This document shows positions 25,098-35,485 of a stretch of 61,985 nucleotides of DNA, piece by piece. The notes under the pieces are model-generated. The model was not told the DNA's origin, did no database searches, and worked only from the letters and a program-made list of their open reading frames with translations. The stretch comes from Bacillota bacterium (GTDB lineage Bacteria > Bacillota > Clostridia > Christensenellales > Aristaeellaceae). The DNA lies in the NCBI GenBank assembly GCA_023411175.1, contig JAEYPB010000068.1, positions 1-61,985 of the forward strand, given 5' to 3'. The number at the start of each line of letters is the position of its first letter. The stretch's first letter is position 1. Position numbers and translations under genes: made by a program.

Positions 25098-26122
25098 GCC
25101 TTCTTCCCCCTTTCAAGCGCCCGCGCGACTTTGACGATGTTCATGTGCGCGGGGCATTTTTCGACGCAGCGGCCGCAGCCCACGCAGCCGAGAATCCCTT
25201 CGTTGTTCTTCGGGAAGTAGACAAGCTTGTGCATGAAGCGCTGGCGGAATCGCTCGAGTTGGGTGGGGCGGTTCGTGCCGTGGGCCATCAGCGTAAAATC
25301 GCTGTACATACAGCTGTCCCAGCAGCGGTAGCGCGAGACGCCGTGGCCGGTGTCATAATCCCGGATGTCGTAGCACTGGCAGGTGGGGCATACGAAAGTG
25401 CACGCGCCGCAGCCGAGGCAGCAGTCGGAAAGGCGCTTCCATTCGGCGGCGTCGAACACCTCCATCATTTCGCCGCGGCCGACGCCCGAAAGGTCAAGCC
25501 CGGCGAGCGGCAGGGTTTCGATCTTCCGCCGTGTTTCCCTCTTCTGCGCGAGAACGGCATCCTCACCGCCTTCCTCGAACAGTTCCCGGAGGGAATCCGT
25601 CAGCGCCTTGCCTTTTTCGGTTTGCGGCTGCCAGTAGAGGTTGTCCGCCGCAATCCAGGCGGCGACGTCCCCGCGGGGCTGGGATGCGTCGATGCCCATC
25701 GCCGCGCAGAAGCAGAACCTGCCCGGTTCTTCGCAGGCCGTGGCGACGATCACCCCCGCTGCGCGCCGCGCGGCGTAGAAGGTGTCCGCGGGCTCTGAAA
25801 GGAACACCCGGTCGAGGATTTCAAAGCTGGCCGCGTCGCAGGCGCGCACGCCCATCACGACAAAGGGCTCCGACGGGCGCTCCCGCTCGGCGACCTCAAC
25901 GGTCTTGCCCCACATTTTGAAATCGGCCAGGTTTTCGGTCTGCGGAAAGAAGAAGTCCTTGGCGGACCGCCCGGTCTTGTCCGCGTCCAGCCGCACGGTT
26001 TCGCGCCCGGTCCACAGGCCGAAATTCACCTGTCCGCCCGCTTCGATGGGCAGGTAGAGCGCCCGCCCGGCGCTGATCTTTGAAAACAGCTCGCCGATTC
26101 GGTTCATGGGGAGCTTCAGCAT
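25094..26122 (-). CDS. flxB: FlxB-like 4Fe-4S protein (AsrA-related)
   Basis: A 342-residue iron-sulfur protein resembling anaerobic sulfite reductase subunit A and Flx subunits. An N-terminal domain of about 220 residues contains FVVMGVRACDAASFEILD and a pair CFC near residue 137. The C-terminal part carries CLGCGACTFVCPTCQC and CVGCGRCVEKCP, which supply two [4Fe-4S] clusters. It wires FlxA to the rest of the complex. Translation is coupled on both sides: it overlaps flxC by seven bases and flxA by four. AAAGGGG precedes the ATG at 26122. The B and C labels are interchangeable. Confidence 0.82.
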   Translation of the reverse strand: MLKLPMNRIGELFSKISAGRALYLPIEAGGQVNFGLWTGRETVRLDADKTGRSAKDFFFPQTENLADFKMWGKTVEVAERERPSEPFVVMGVRACDAASFEILDRVFLSEPADTFYAARRAAGVIVATACEEPGRFCFCAAMGIDASQPRGDVAAWIAADNLYWQPQTEKGKALTDSLRELFEEGGEDAVLAQKRETRRKIETLPLAGLDLSGVGRGEMMEVFDAAEWKRLSDCCLGCGACTFVCPTCQCYDIRDYDTGHGVSRYRCWDSCMYSDFTLMAHGTNRPTQLERFRQRFMHKLVYFPKNNEGILGCVGCGRCVEKCPAHMNIVKVARALERGKKA

Positions 26123-26997
26123 CCGGCACCGCCCCTTTCAACGAAATCGCCCGGCTCGGCGTCGCCCTCGGCATAGTCCGTCAGCGGCGAGCGAAGGCCA
26201 ACCTTCTCCCCCGCCTGGTATTCGCCGTAGAGCGCGCCCAGGTCCTTGATGATCTTCCGGTTTAAAAGCTGCAGCGGGATGTGCTGGGGGCAGGCGCGGG
26301 CGCACTCGCCGCAGTCGGTGCAGCGGCCCGCTACGTGGAAGGCGCGGATGATGTGGAAGAGGTTCTCCTCAAAATCATCGGCGCTCGCCTTTCCCGCGAC
26401 GCCGGAGGCGGGGTTGTCGAACACGCACTGAACGCAGCTGCAGGCGGGGCACGCGTTGCGGCAGGCGTTGCAGCGGATGCACCGGGACAGCTCGCCCCGC
26501 CAGAACTCAAAGCGCGCTTCGGGCGTCATGGCCTCGATTGCCTCGACGCCTTCAAAGCGGCCCGCTTTTTCGCGCGGCGCGGGTTCCGGGTCGGCGAGCA
26601 CCTCGTCGCAGCCGACGTGCTTCTTTTGGCAGACTTCGCACCGCTCCAGCATCTCGCCCCGGACGTCCCGCATGCCGTGGCAAGGGACGCCCACGGCGAC
26701 CACCTTTTCTCTTGGCACGCGGTGCTCGGTGACCAGCTGGTTCAGGCTGTAGGTGTCGCAGGGCTTCAGAAAAACCAGCGTGCGCCCGTCCTTCTTCCCG
26801 GCGGCGATCAGGTATTTTGAAAGGTTCGCGCCGCAGGTTTCGTCGTACACAAAGCCGGCCAGGCGTTCCTGCGACCCAAAGAACGTGGGCGCGGCGCCGA
26901 ACAGTTCGTCCCTCTCCCAGCCCAGAACCCGCCGGACTTCGCCGCTGGCGAGGAGCTTTTTCGCCTTCTGGGCCATTATTTCAGCGATTCTTTGCAT
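26116..26997 (-). CDS. flxC: FlxC-like 4Fe-4S protein
   Basis: A 293-residue iron-sulfur protein paralogous in role to FlxB. The N-terminal part resembles FrhB/FdhB-like proteins (VFLKPCDTYSLNQLV and VVAVGVPCHGMRD). A cysteine pair follows in CEVCQKKHVGC. The C-terminal part has CIRCNACRNACPACSC and CTDCGECARACP for two [4Fe-4S] clusters. The start is the ATG at 26997, after GGGGGATC, inside the 3' end of flxD. The frame is open further upstream, but that reading runs through flxD and is spurious. Confidence 0.82.
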   Translation of the reverse strand: MQRIAEIMAQKAKKLLASGEVRRVLGWERDELFGAAPTFFGSQERLAGFVYDETCGANLSKYLIAAGKKDGRTLVFLKPCDTYSLNQLVTEHRVPREKVVAVGVPCHGMRDVRGEMLERCEVCQKKHVGCDEVLADPEPAPREKAGRFEGVEAIEAMTPEARFEFWRGELSRCIRCNACRNACPACSCVQCVFDNPASGVAGKASADDFEENLFHIIRAFHVAGRCTDCGECARACPQHIPLQLLNRKIIKDLGALYGEYQAGEKVGLRSPLTDYAEGDAEPGDFVERGGAGC

Positions 26998-27428
26998 CTC
27001 AGATCCCCCAGCTTCCTGTTTTCGCCCAGCGCGGTAATGGTCTGAACGAAGTCGTTCATGGTGGCGGCGAACTTCATGCCCTCGGCGGCGGACACCCACT
27101 CGACCCGCGTGCGCCCGCGCTCGATGCCCAGATAGTCGAGCAATCCGAAAAGCACCGTCATCCTCCGGCGGGCGTAGTAGTTGCCGGTGGAGTAGTGGCA
27201 GTCGCCCGGGTGGCAGCCGCACAGGATCACACCGTCCGCGCCCCGCTGGAACGCGCGCAGCACGAACATGGGGTTCACGCGGCAGGAGCAGGGCACCCGG
27301 ATCACCTTGACGTTCGCGGGGTAGCTCAGCCGGCTGGTGCCCGCCAGGTCCGCGCCGGCGTAGCTGCACCAGTTGCAGCAGAACGCCACGATCATGGGCT
27401 TCCAGTCTTTTGCTTCGTTCACCTGCAT
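26976..27428 (-). CDS. flxD: MvhD/FlxD-type [2Fe-2S] electron-transfer subunit
   Basis: A 150-residue protein of the MvhD family, which hands electrons from a hydrogenase or, here, the Flx NADH module to HdrA. All family cysteine groups are present: AFCCNWCSYAGAD, RVPCSCRVNPMF and ILCGCHPGDCHYSTGN. The start is the ATG at 27428, with GAGGTGG upstream, overlapping the end of hdrA by ten bases. No hydrogenase gene is linked, so the donor is the adjacent FlxABC rather than H2. Confidence 0.9.
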   Translation of the reverse strand: MQVNEAKDWKPMIVAFCCNWCSYAGADLAGTSRLSYPANVKVIRVPCSCRVNPMFVLRAFQRGADGVILCGCHPGDCHYSTGNYYARRRMTVLFGLLDYLGIERGRTRVEWVSAAEGMKFAATMNDFVQTITALGENRKLGDLRCKESLK

Positions 27429-29410
27429 ATCGCGTCCACCTCCGCAAGTATCTGCCGGTTGGTAAAGCCCTTGAGGTCCATCGCGCCGGAGGGGCAGGTC
27501 ACCGTGCACGCGCCGCAGCCCTGGCATACGGCCGGGTTGACCTCCGCCACGCGGCGAACCTCCCGGACGCCGGGGCCTCTGACTTCTTTTTCCCGGTAGG
27601 TAATCGCGCCGTAGGGGCAGACCCGCTCGCAGCTCGAGCAGCCGTTGCACAACAGTTCGTTTGAGCCCGCGACGCAGGGGTTCGTGACCAGGTGGTCCCG
27701 GTTCAGAAGGGTGATCACCTTCGCCGCCGCGGCGCTGGCCTGGGCCACGGTCTCGGGGATGTCCTTGGGGCCCTGGCACGCACCGGATAGGAACACGCCG
27801 GCGGTGGGGCTCTCCACGGGCCGCAGCTTCGGGTGTGCCTCGGTGAAGAAATCGTTGGTGTCCATGCTGGCGGCCAGCATCGTCGCCACCTTGCGGGCGG
27901 AGGGGTCCGGCTCGATGGCGGTGGCGAGCACCACCATGTCCGCGGCGATGGTCAGCTGCTCGTTCATCAGAAGGTCGGAGCCCTGCACCATCAGCTTACC
28001 GCCCTGCTCGTAGACTTTTCCGACCATGCCCTTGATGTAGTCGACGCCATACTGCTCCACCGCGCGGCGCTGGAACTCGTCAAAGTTCTTGCCGGGGGTG
28101 CGCACGTCGATGTAGAAGACGCGGACGTTCACATCCGGGTATTTTTCGCGCACCAGCATCGCGTGCTTGGCGGTGTACATGCAGCAGATTTTTGAGCAGT
28201 AGGTCTTGCCGCACTTTGCGTCCTGCGAGCAGCGGGAACCGACGCACTGCACGAACACGATCTCATGGGGGTGTTTTCCGTCCGACGGGCGGATCAGCTG
28301 GCCCTTCGTGGGGCCCGCGGCGTTCATGATGCGCTCAAATTCCAGCGACGTGACCACGTCCGGGTTCTGGCTGTAGCCGAACTCGTCCAGCGCGGCGATG
28401 TCGATGGGCTTAAAGCCGGTGGCCGCGACGACCGCGCCGTAGCGCCGCTCGACGATTTCGTCCCGCTGCTGGTAGTCGATCGCCCCGGCGGAGCAGACCT
28501 TTTCGCACAGTCCGCACTTTCCGGTCTTCAGCTTGATGCACTGGGTGCGGTCGATGGTGGCCTTGTTGGGCACCGCCTGGGCGAAGGGGATGTAGATGGC
28601 CTTGCGGTGGTCGAGGTTCATGTTGAATTCGTTCAACGCCTTTTTCGACGGGCACTTTTCCACGCAGAGACCGCAGCCGGTGCACTTCGTGGTGTCCACG
28701 TAGCGCGCTTTTTTGCGGATTTTGGCGGTAAAGCTGCCCACGAAGCCGGAGACCGACTCCACCTCCGAATAGGTGAAGAGCGTGATCTTCTCGTTCTGCG
28801 CCGCATCCACCATCTTGGGCGTCAGGATGCAGGCCGCGCAGTCCAGCGTGGGAAAGGTCTTGTCGAGCTGCGCCATGCGGCCGCCGATGGTGGGCGTCTT
28901 TTCGACGATGTCCACCTCATAGCCCGCGTCGGCAATGTCGAGGGCGGTCTGGATGCCCGCGATGCCGCCGCCGATGACCAGCGCGCGCTTTGTGACCGGG
29001 CTCTCCCCCGGCGTGAGCGACGCGTTGAGGATCGCCTTCGCCACCGCCACCCGCGCCAGCACGATCGCCTTTTCGGTGGCTTCCTGTTTGTCCTTGTGGA
29101 TCCACGAGCAGTGCTCGCGGATGTTGGCGATCTCCACCATGTACGGGTTCAGCCCCGCGGCCTGGGCGGCCTTTCGGAACGTCGCCTCGTGCATCCGGGG
29201 CGAGCAGGAGCAGACCACCGCGCCCGTCAGCGCGTGCTCCTGAACAGCCTGCCGGATCATGCCCTGGCCGACCTCCGAGCACATGTACGGATAGTCCGCC
29301 GCATAGACGACGCCCGGTTCGTTTCTCATCGCTTCCGCGACGGCGGCCACGTCCACGGTGGCCGCGATGTTGCTTCCGCACCAGCAAACAAATACGCCGA
29401 TTCTCTGCAT
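27419..29410 (-). CDS. hdrA: HdrA, flavin-containing subunit of a heterodisulfide-reductase-type complex
   Basis: A 663-residue HdrA, the subunit whose FAD performs electron bifurcation in Hdr complexes. An N-terminal cysteine domain (Cys9, Cys11, Cys68, Cys70) precedes the FAD motif VIGGGIAGIQTALDIADAG (147-152). Next come LDCAACILTPKM, one ferredoxin motif at 243-253 (CTGCGLCVEKC) and a second set at 291-306. A conserved Cys group at 389-410 includes CSQDAKCGKTYCSKICC. Two C-terminal [4Fe-4S] motifs follow at 588-598 and 629-639. The full set of domains argues for a functional bifurcating subunit. The start is the ATG at 29410; hdrC ends 13 bases upstream. Confidence 0.92.
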   Translation of the reverse strand: MQRIGVFVCWCGSNIAATVDVAAVAEAMRNEPGVVYAADYPYMCSEVGQGMIRQAVQEHALTGAVVCSCSPRMHEATFRKAAQAAGLNPYMVEIANIREHCSWIHKDKQEATEKAIVLARVAVAKAILNASLTPGESPVTKRALVIGGGIAGIQTALDIADAGYEVDIVEKTPTIGGRMAQLDKTFPTLDCAACILTPKMVDAAQNEKITLFTYSEVESVSGFVGSFTAKIRKKARYVDTTKCTGCGLCVEKCPSKKALNEFNMNLDHRKAIYIPFAQAVPNKATIDRTQCIKLKTGKCGLCEKVCSAGAIDYQQRDEIVERRYGAVVAATGFKPIDIAALDEFGYSQNPDVVTSLEFERIMNAAGPTKGQLIRPSDGKHPHEIVFVQCVGSRCSQDAKCGKTYCSKICCMYTAKHAMLVREKYPDVNVRVFYIDVRTPGKNFDEFQRRAVEQYGVDYIKGMVGKVYEQGGKLMVQGSDLLMNEQLTIAADMVVLATAIEPDPSARKVATMLAASMDTNDFFTEAHPKLRPVESPTAGVFLSGACQGPKDIPETVAQASAAAAKVITLLNRDHLVTNPCVAGSNELLCNGCSSCERVCPYGAITYREKEVRGPGVREVRRVAEVNPAVCQGCGACTVTCPSGAMDLKGFTNRQILAEVDAICR

Positions 29411-29423
29411 GTTGCCGCTCCCC

Positions 29424-29816
29424 CTACTTCGAATACTTGCGCAGCGCGGCCACAAAGAGCTGCTGCGGCGCGGCGCCGTCCGCCGCCGGGGGGATGGCCT
29501 CCGGCTTTAGGTGGTTCATCCCCTGCTGCCGGATGGCCATGAGCCGCACCGCCTCGATGAGCCGGGCGGGCTCCACGCTGCGCGGGCAGCGCTCGAGGCA
29601 GGCGAAGCAGGTCAGGCACCGGTAGAGCGATTTTGAGCGCATCAGTTCCTCGATCCGGCCGCGCTCGACCATCTGGACGAACTGGTGGGGGTGGTACTCC
29701 ATCTCGTTATAGGCCGGGCAGGCGCCGGAGCACTTGCCGCACTTCATGCACTTTTTGGGGTTGACGCCGGTGATGCTAAGGACCGTCTCCCGGAGCAGTT
29801 CCTCCTGGCTCATCAT
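29424..29816 (-). CDS. hdrC: HdrC, iron-sulfur subunit
   Basis: A 130-residue iron-sulfur protein with two [4Fe-4S] motifs, CMKCGKCSGACP and CLTCFACLERCP, that carry electrons from HdrA to HdrB. AAAGGAGGG precedes the ATG. Length is slightly short but complete for HdrC. It sits between hdrB and hdrA in a tightly packed operon; hdrB stops four bases upstream. Confidence 0.9.
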   Translation of the reverse strand: MMSQEELLRETVLSITGVNPKKCMKCGKCSGACPAYNEMEYHPHQFVQMVERGRIEELMRSKSLYRCLTCFACLERCPRSVEPARLIEAVRLMAIRQQGMNHLKPEAIPPAADGAAPQQLFVAALRKYSK

Positions 29817-29820
29817 CGCG

Positions 29821-30606
29821 TCATCCCTCCTTTGTGCCGAGCGCCTCGGCCAGAAGCTCTGTGAAGTAAACGACGGGCAGTTGGCCTCCGGCGTTTTCCC
29901 GGAGGTTGTACAGGCAAAGCGGGCAGGCGGTGATGACCGCCTCCGCCCCCTTCGCCGCGGCGGATTCCAGGACCCGCGCCGCCTGGCGCCGGGCCTGCGC
30001 CCGGTCCTCCAGCGTCACATAGCCGCCGCAGCACTCGTTGCGCATCGGGAACACTACCGCCTCCGCGCCGACGGCGCGGATGAAGTCCTCCATGATGGAC
30101 GGGTTTTCCGGGTCGTCAAAGGCCATGACGGCGCTTGGCCGCAAAAGAAGACAGCCGTAGTACGCGGCGATCTTCCGCCCCTTCAGGGCGTTCCCCGCCG
30201 CCTTTCGGATGGCGTCCCAGCCCACGCTGTCCCGGAGCATTTCCAGGTAGTGGACGACCTTTGTTTCACCCTGATAGGGCATTTCCAGTTTCAGGTAGTT
30301 GTTCGCGCGGAGGCGGATGTCCGCGTTTTCCCGCATGTCGTGGTTCACGCGCTTTAAAACGTGGTGGCACGCGGAGCACAGCGTGACGAGGTCCCGCCCC
30401 TCGGCCTTCGCCGCCGCGAGAGCGCGAACCGCCGAAAGCCTGGTGGCGATTTCATCCGTCGCCTGGGGGTACACCGCGCCGCAGCACTGCCACTCCGGGA
30501 GCTCGATGAGCTCGGCTCCCAGCGCGGCGGCCGCCCTGCGGCCGGTTTCGTCCAGCGCGCGCGCCTTCGTCTTCAGCGTGCAGCCGGGATAGTAACTGAA
30601 TTTCAT
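29821..30606 (-). CDS. hdrB: HdrB, CCG-domain catalytic subunit
   Basis: A 261-residue HdrB. Both CCG domains are complete: Cys9, Cys41/42, Cys77 and Cys80 in the first, and Cys152, Cys192/193, Cys228 and Cys231 in the second. In methanogen HdrB these bind two non-cubane [4Fe-4S] clusters that split the CoM-S-S-CoB disulfide. A bacterium without those thiols must use another high-potential acceptor. Here the operon offers fumarate through FrdAB, or an unknown disulfide. It follows fumC by 20 bases. Confidence 0.92.
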   Translation of the reverse strand: MKFSYYPGCTLKTKARALDETGRRAAAALGAELIELPEWQCCGAVYPQATDEIATRLSAVRALAAAKAEGRDLVTLCSACHHVLKRVNHDMRENADIRLRANNYLKLEMPYQGETKVVHYLEMLRDSVGWDAIRKAAGNALKGRKIAAYYGCLLLRPSAVMAFDDPENPSIMEDFIRAVGAEAVVFPMRNECCGGYVTLEDRAQARRQAARVLESAAAKGAEAVITACPLCLYNLRENAGGQLPVVYFTELLAEALGTKEG

Positions 30607-30626
30607 GGACGCCGCTCCTTATGCCG

Positions 30627-31991
<1,365 letters not shown>

Positions 31992-32186
31992 TGTCCTTCT
32001 CCTCCTTGTTATACCAATGAAAATACGATGCGTCCAAAGGGGCGAGGTTTTTTTGGTAGGTCGTCTTGCGCGCGCTCTTGCCGTCCCGGCATCCGGGCGG
32101 ATTGCCCGTTTGGTCTTGCGCCCTGCCCATTTGAATGAAAAGGGCGCGTCAATCCCAGCCCGACGCCCCGCGAGCCGCGGGTTTCG

Positions 32187-32834
32187 TCAGGTTCCGGTTG
32201 GATTGTAGAGTTTTTTTTCCAGATTTCTTGCGAGGAGTCCCAGCGAGGCCGCCAGGTTCTCGTTTTGAACGAGGACGGTTCGCGGGGTTTTCAGCTGCAC
32301 CGGCGCGAAGTTCCAGACCGCGCGGACGCCCTCCTGCACGAGCAGGTCGCACACCGCCTGCGCCGCGCCCTCCGGCACGGCGATGATCCCGATGCGGATG
32401 GCGAGCCGCCGCGCGATGCGCGGCAGTTCCTCCAGCGCAAACACGGGCTTTCCCGAGACCAAATCGCCTTCCAGCGGGGCGGCGATGTCGAACGCCGCGA
32501 CGATGTTGACGCCGTAGGTGTGGAAATACCGGTTCGAGAGGAGCGCGCGCCCCATGTCGCCAACGCCGACCAACACCGCGTCCTTCAGATTGGTGTAGCC
32601 GAGCATCTGCTCGATTTTTCTGAAAAGCGCCTCGACGTCGAGGACGCCCTTCACCTCTCGGCACCCCGTCTGGGCGAGGTCCCGGCGGACCTGCGCCTCG
32701 TCAATCGTCAGCGCCTCCGCCAGCGAGGCCACCGAAACGGATGAAACGCCCCTGCTCTTTTGCCTTTTGAGCGCCTGATGGTATTCCGGCAGCCGCCGCA
32801 TGGTCTCCCGGGTAAGGTCGGTCGTATCGAGCAT
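32187..32834 (-). CDS. rex: Redox-sensing transcriptional repressor Rex
   Basis: A 215-residue Rex protein: an N-terminal winged helix (SVASLAEALTIDEAQVRRDL) and a Rossmann domain with VLVGVGDMGRALLSN that binds NADH. Rex leaves DNA when the NADH/NAD+ ratio rises, switching on fermentative and reductive pathways. It is the first gene of the minus-strand block, 195 bases before fumC. A good promoter lies upstream, but I found no convincing match to the usual Rex box in that promoter or before fumC. Autoregulation of the fumarate reduction operon is inferred from gene order. Confidence 0.9.
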   Translation of the reverse strand: MLDTTDLTRETMRRLPEYHQALKRQKSRGVSSVSVASLAEALTIDEAQVRRDLAQTGCREVKGVLDVEALFRKIEQMLGYTNLKDAVLVGVGDMGRALLSNRYFHTYGVNIVAAFDIAAPLEGDLVSGKPVFALEELPRIARRLAIRIGIIAVPEGAAQAVCDLLVQEGVRAVWNFAPVQLKTPRTVLVQNENLAASLGLLARNLEKKLYNPTGT

Positions 32835-32880
32835 GCAAATGCTTCTTTCAATATTTATATATCGTTATTTGTTTATCGAT

Positions 32881-32909
32881 ATGATAATACCTTTTGGGTT
32901 CGCTGTCAA
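32881..32909 (-). promoter_or_regulatory. Promoter of the rex-fumC-hdr-flx-frd block
   Basis: On the minus strand TTGACA (32904-32909), a 17-base spacer, then TATCAT (32881-32886). It lies 46 bases upstream of the rex ATG. The AT-rich leader that follows is the likely place for operators. Confidence 0.7.
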
Positions 32910-33236
32910 TAGCATGGCGGCGGCATCTGCGGCTGCGGACATGCAGCAACAGACCCAAACGCCCCGCCCCCGTGCATGAAATCCTGTAAAACCCGACCAT
33001 CTTTGCGGATTCGAGGGTCTGACCTGGAGAAATCCTCCAATTTTTCAGGGTTTTGCGGCGCCACGCCGCATTTTTTAACGAGCCGTCAACGAAGATAAAA
33101 CGAGGATAATTTCACGTTAAAGGTTGGGTTGGGCGCGCCGCCTTCCGCCTTTGTACCGTAAGTCAATATAAAATCAACGGAGATATAACGGCGGATTTGA
33201 CGCAGTCCTCCGGTGGCATCCGGGAAGCGGCCGCGC

Positions 33237-33261
33237 AAAAAAGCGCCGCGAAACGCGGCGC
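33237..33261 (-). terminator. Intrinsic terminator of the GH42 gene
   Basis: Stem GCGCCGCG/CGCGGCGC (33243-33250, 33254-33261) with an AAA loop. Reading the minus strand it is followed directly by TTTTTT. It lies about 110 bases after the GH42 stop. Confidence 0.85.
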
Positions 33262-33290
33262 CAGACCATAGCAAAGTCATTTCAGTCTTT

Positions 33291-33353
33291 CCCGGCGACG
33301 TGTACGCCGGGCGCAGGATAACGCCACCAGTACGCATACCGGCTGCGTTATCC
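33291..33353. repeat. Composite palindromic repeat, two-hairpin copy
   Basis: The first hairpin is CCCGGCG-ACGTGTA-CGCCGGG (33291-33311), the same design and loop as at 12611. The second hairpin has arms GGATAACGC/GCGTTATCC (33316-33324, 33345-33353) and shares CGCCACCAGT with the full copy only in part. It lies just downstream of the GH42 stop. Confidence 0.55.
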
Positions 33354-33372
33354 GTACCTTTTGTCAGCGGCG

Positions 33373-35373
33373 CTAGCCCTGCACCACCAGGGTATCGTAG
33401 GGTGCTAGCACCGTCTCCGCGGAGAGGGCTTTTCCGGTCAGAAGGTCGGCATTGCCCAGGAAGCGCTCCGGCAGCGGCAGCGGCTCGCCCGCGAAGTTCA
33501 TAATGAAGAAGTACCGCGCTCCGCCCTTTTGGCGGCAGGCGATTTCGAGCTTCGTCTCCCCGTCGATCAGCGGCTTCACGCCCGCCTCCGAAGCGGCCCC
33601 GCCCAGCACCCTCGCCAGCGACTTCGCATCAAGCTGCGCGCCGATGTAATACACGCGGCCCGCGCCGAAGGCATTTTTTGTCACCACGGGGCTGCCCGCG
33701 TAGAAGTTTTCGGCGTAGCGCGCCAGAACCTCGGCACCCTCGGCGTGGAGGATATCGCACAGGAGGCCGCACGCGCCCGTTTCGCCATCCTCAAAGCGCA
33801 TGGCGGTTTTCTGTTCCGGCGCCAGCGCGTCGATCTCCTCCGCCCAGACGCCCGCCATCTTCCGGAGAGGCCCCGGATACCCGCCCAGGTGCACGTTGTC
33901 GGACTGGTCCACGATGCCGCTCATGAAGCCGGTCACCAGCGTGCCGCCCCCCAGGACATAGCCTTCCATCGCCTCGGCCACGCCCTCCTTCACCATGTAG
34001 AGGACGGGGGCAACCACCACGCGGTATTTGGAGAAGTCGGCGTCCGCGGGGATCATGTCCACCGGGATGTTCCTCTCGTAGAAATACCGGTAGTACTGAT
34101 GGATCTGGTCGACGTATTTCAGGTCCACGTTGGGGCCGCTGGTGTACTCCAGCGCCCAGTAGTTGTCCCAGTCGAAGACGATGCCGACCTCGGCGCAGGT
34201 TTTCGCGCCGAGGAGCCTGTCGCCCAGCGCCTCGAGCTCGCGCCCCAGTTGGGCGACCTCGCGGAACACGCGGGTTTCGCCGGTGCCGACATGCTCGATT
34301 ACCGCGCCGTGGAACTTTTCGCAGGCGCCCACCGAGCGGCGCAGCTGGAAGAACTGCACCGTGTCCGCGCCCCTTGCGACCGACTGGTAGCTCTGGGCGC
34401 GCATCTGGCCGGGCTTTTTCAGCGAATTGTAGGGCTGCCAGTTCTGCTGGCTGGGGGTCTGCTCCATGAGCATGAACGGCTTGTCCTTCAATCCACGCAT
34501 CAGGTCGTGCCGCATGGCGGTGAAGCTCCAGGGCGTGTTGTAGGCGGGGTAGTTGTCCCAGGAGACGATGTCCATCTCCTTCGCCCACTTGAAGTAGTCC
34601 AGCTCCTTGTAGGTGCCCATCAGGTTCGTGGTGATGGGGGTTTCGACGTCGTGGCGGCGGATGGCGTCCCGCTCCATCTTGAAGTTTTCAAGCAGGCTGT
34701 CGGAATTGAAGCGCATGTAGTCGATGGAGAGCCCGGCAAAGGCCGTCTTGTCCTCCCCGATGCCCTCCGAGAGCGCGTTCGGGGCGACGATCTCATCCCA
34801 GTCGTAGACGGTATGGCCCCAGAATTCCATGTTCCAGGCTTTGTTCACCGCCTCGATGGTCTTGTACTTTTTCTTGAGCCATGCGCGGAACGCCTTCTCG
34901 CAGTTTTCGCAGTAGCAGACGCCGCCGTATTCGTTGCCCACGTGCCAGCACGCGACATGCTCGTTGTGCCCGTAGCGCTCGGCCAGCTTTTCCGCGAGGC
35001 GCGCGGCGTACTTCTGGTAGACGAGGCTCGACGGGCAGGCGTTGTGCCGCTGGCCAAACTTGTGCCTGCGCCCCTCGTAATCGACCCGCGCGACTTCCGG
35101 GTAGCGCTTGAACATCCAGGCGGGCAGCGCCGCGGTGGACGTGGCCAGCACGATGTCCGAGCCCTCGCGGCCGAGGGTTTCGATGATCGCGTCCAGCTCG
35201 GAGAAGTCGTATTCCTCCTCCGACGGCTGAATCTTCGCCCACGAAAACACGTTGACGGTGGCGCTGTTGATCCCGGCCTTTTTGAACAGCCGCATGTCCT
35301 CCGCCCAGATCTCCCTGGGCCACTGGTTGGGGTTATAGTCTCCGCCGTAGAGAATCCGCTTAAAATCCTTCAT
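33373..35373 (-). CDS. GH42 beta-galactosidase
   Basis: A 666-residue family 42 beta-galactosidase, cytoplasmic (no signal peptide). It opens with RILYGGDYNPNQWPREIW, typical of GH42. The acid/base Glu is in WHVGNEYGGVCYC and the nucleophile Glu in FMLMEQTPSQQNW. The zinc-binding cysteines of GH42 are present in CYCENCEKAF. A trimerisation domain and a small C-terminal beta domain complete the length. Substrate is probably galacto-oligosaccharides or plant galactans. It is divergent from an AraC-type regulator. The -10 TATAAT (35409-35414, minus strand) has no good -35 partner, which fits activation by that regulator. Confidence 0.93.
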   Translation of the reverse strand: MKDFKRILYGGDYNPNQWPREIWAEDMRLFKKAGINSATVNVFSWAKIQPSEEEYDFSELDAIIETLGREGSDIVLATSTAALPAWMFKRYPEVARVDYEGRRHKFGQRHNACPSSLVYQKYAARLAEKLAERYGHNEHVACWHVGNEYGGVCYCENCEKAFRAWLKKKYKTIEAVNKAWNMEFWGHTVYDWDEIVAPNALSEGIGEDKTAFAGLSIDYMRFNSDSLLENFKMERDAIRRHDVETPITTNLMGTYKELDYFKWAKEMDIVSWDNYPAYNTPWSFTAMRHDLMRGLKDKPFMLMEQTPSQQNWQPYNSLKKPGQMRAQSYQSVARGADTVQFFQLRRSVGACEKFHGAVIEHVGTGETRVFREVAQLGRELEALGDRLLGAKTCAEVGIVFDWDNYWALEYTSGPNVDLKYVDQIHQYYRYFYERNIPVDMIPADADFSKYRVVVAPVLYMVKEGVAEAMEGYVLGGGTLVTGFMSGIVDQSDNVHLGGYPGPLRKMAGVWAEEIDALAPEQKTAMRFEDGETGACGLLCDILHAEGAEVLARYAENFYAGSPVVTKNAFGAGRVYYIGAQLDAKSLARVLGGAASEAGVKPLIDGETKLEIACRQKGGARYFFIMNFAGEPLPLPERFLGNADLLTGKALSAETVLAPYDTLVVQG

Positions 35374-35485
35374 AAATGCAGGCGCCTCCCTGACGATACT
35401 CTTCGCTTATTATAAACCCTGCTTGCGTGAAATAGTATGACAGGATAAACTATAGAATATAAAATAATGAAATAGGTGCTTTGCC

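Larger units (their letters stand above)
32835..33372. other. Intergenic region between rex and the GH42 gene
   Basis: This 538-base gap holds the rex promoter, a terminator for the GH42 transcript and a copy of the composite palindromic repeat, all listed separately. Between about 32930 and 33180 I see only GC-rich sequence with no gene or clear structure. Confidence 0.5.

Noticed and set aside
26116..27447. A 443-residue minus-strand protein reading through the flxD region
   Set aside because: The first 150 codons are the wrong frame of flxD and hdrA. The real start is the ATG at 26997.
32835..32909. Rex operator in the rex promoter
   Set aside because: AT-rich half-sites such as TTGTTTA occur, but no inverted repeat resembles the usual Rex box well enough to call.
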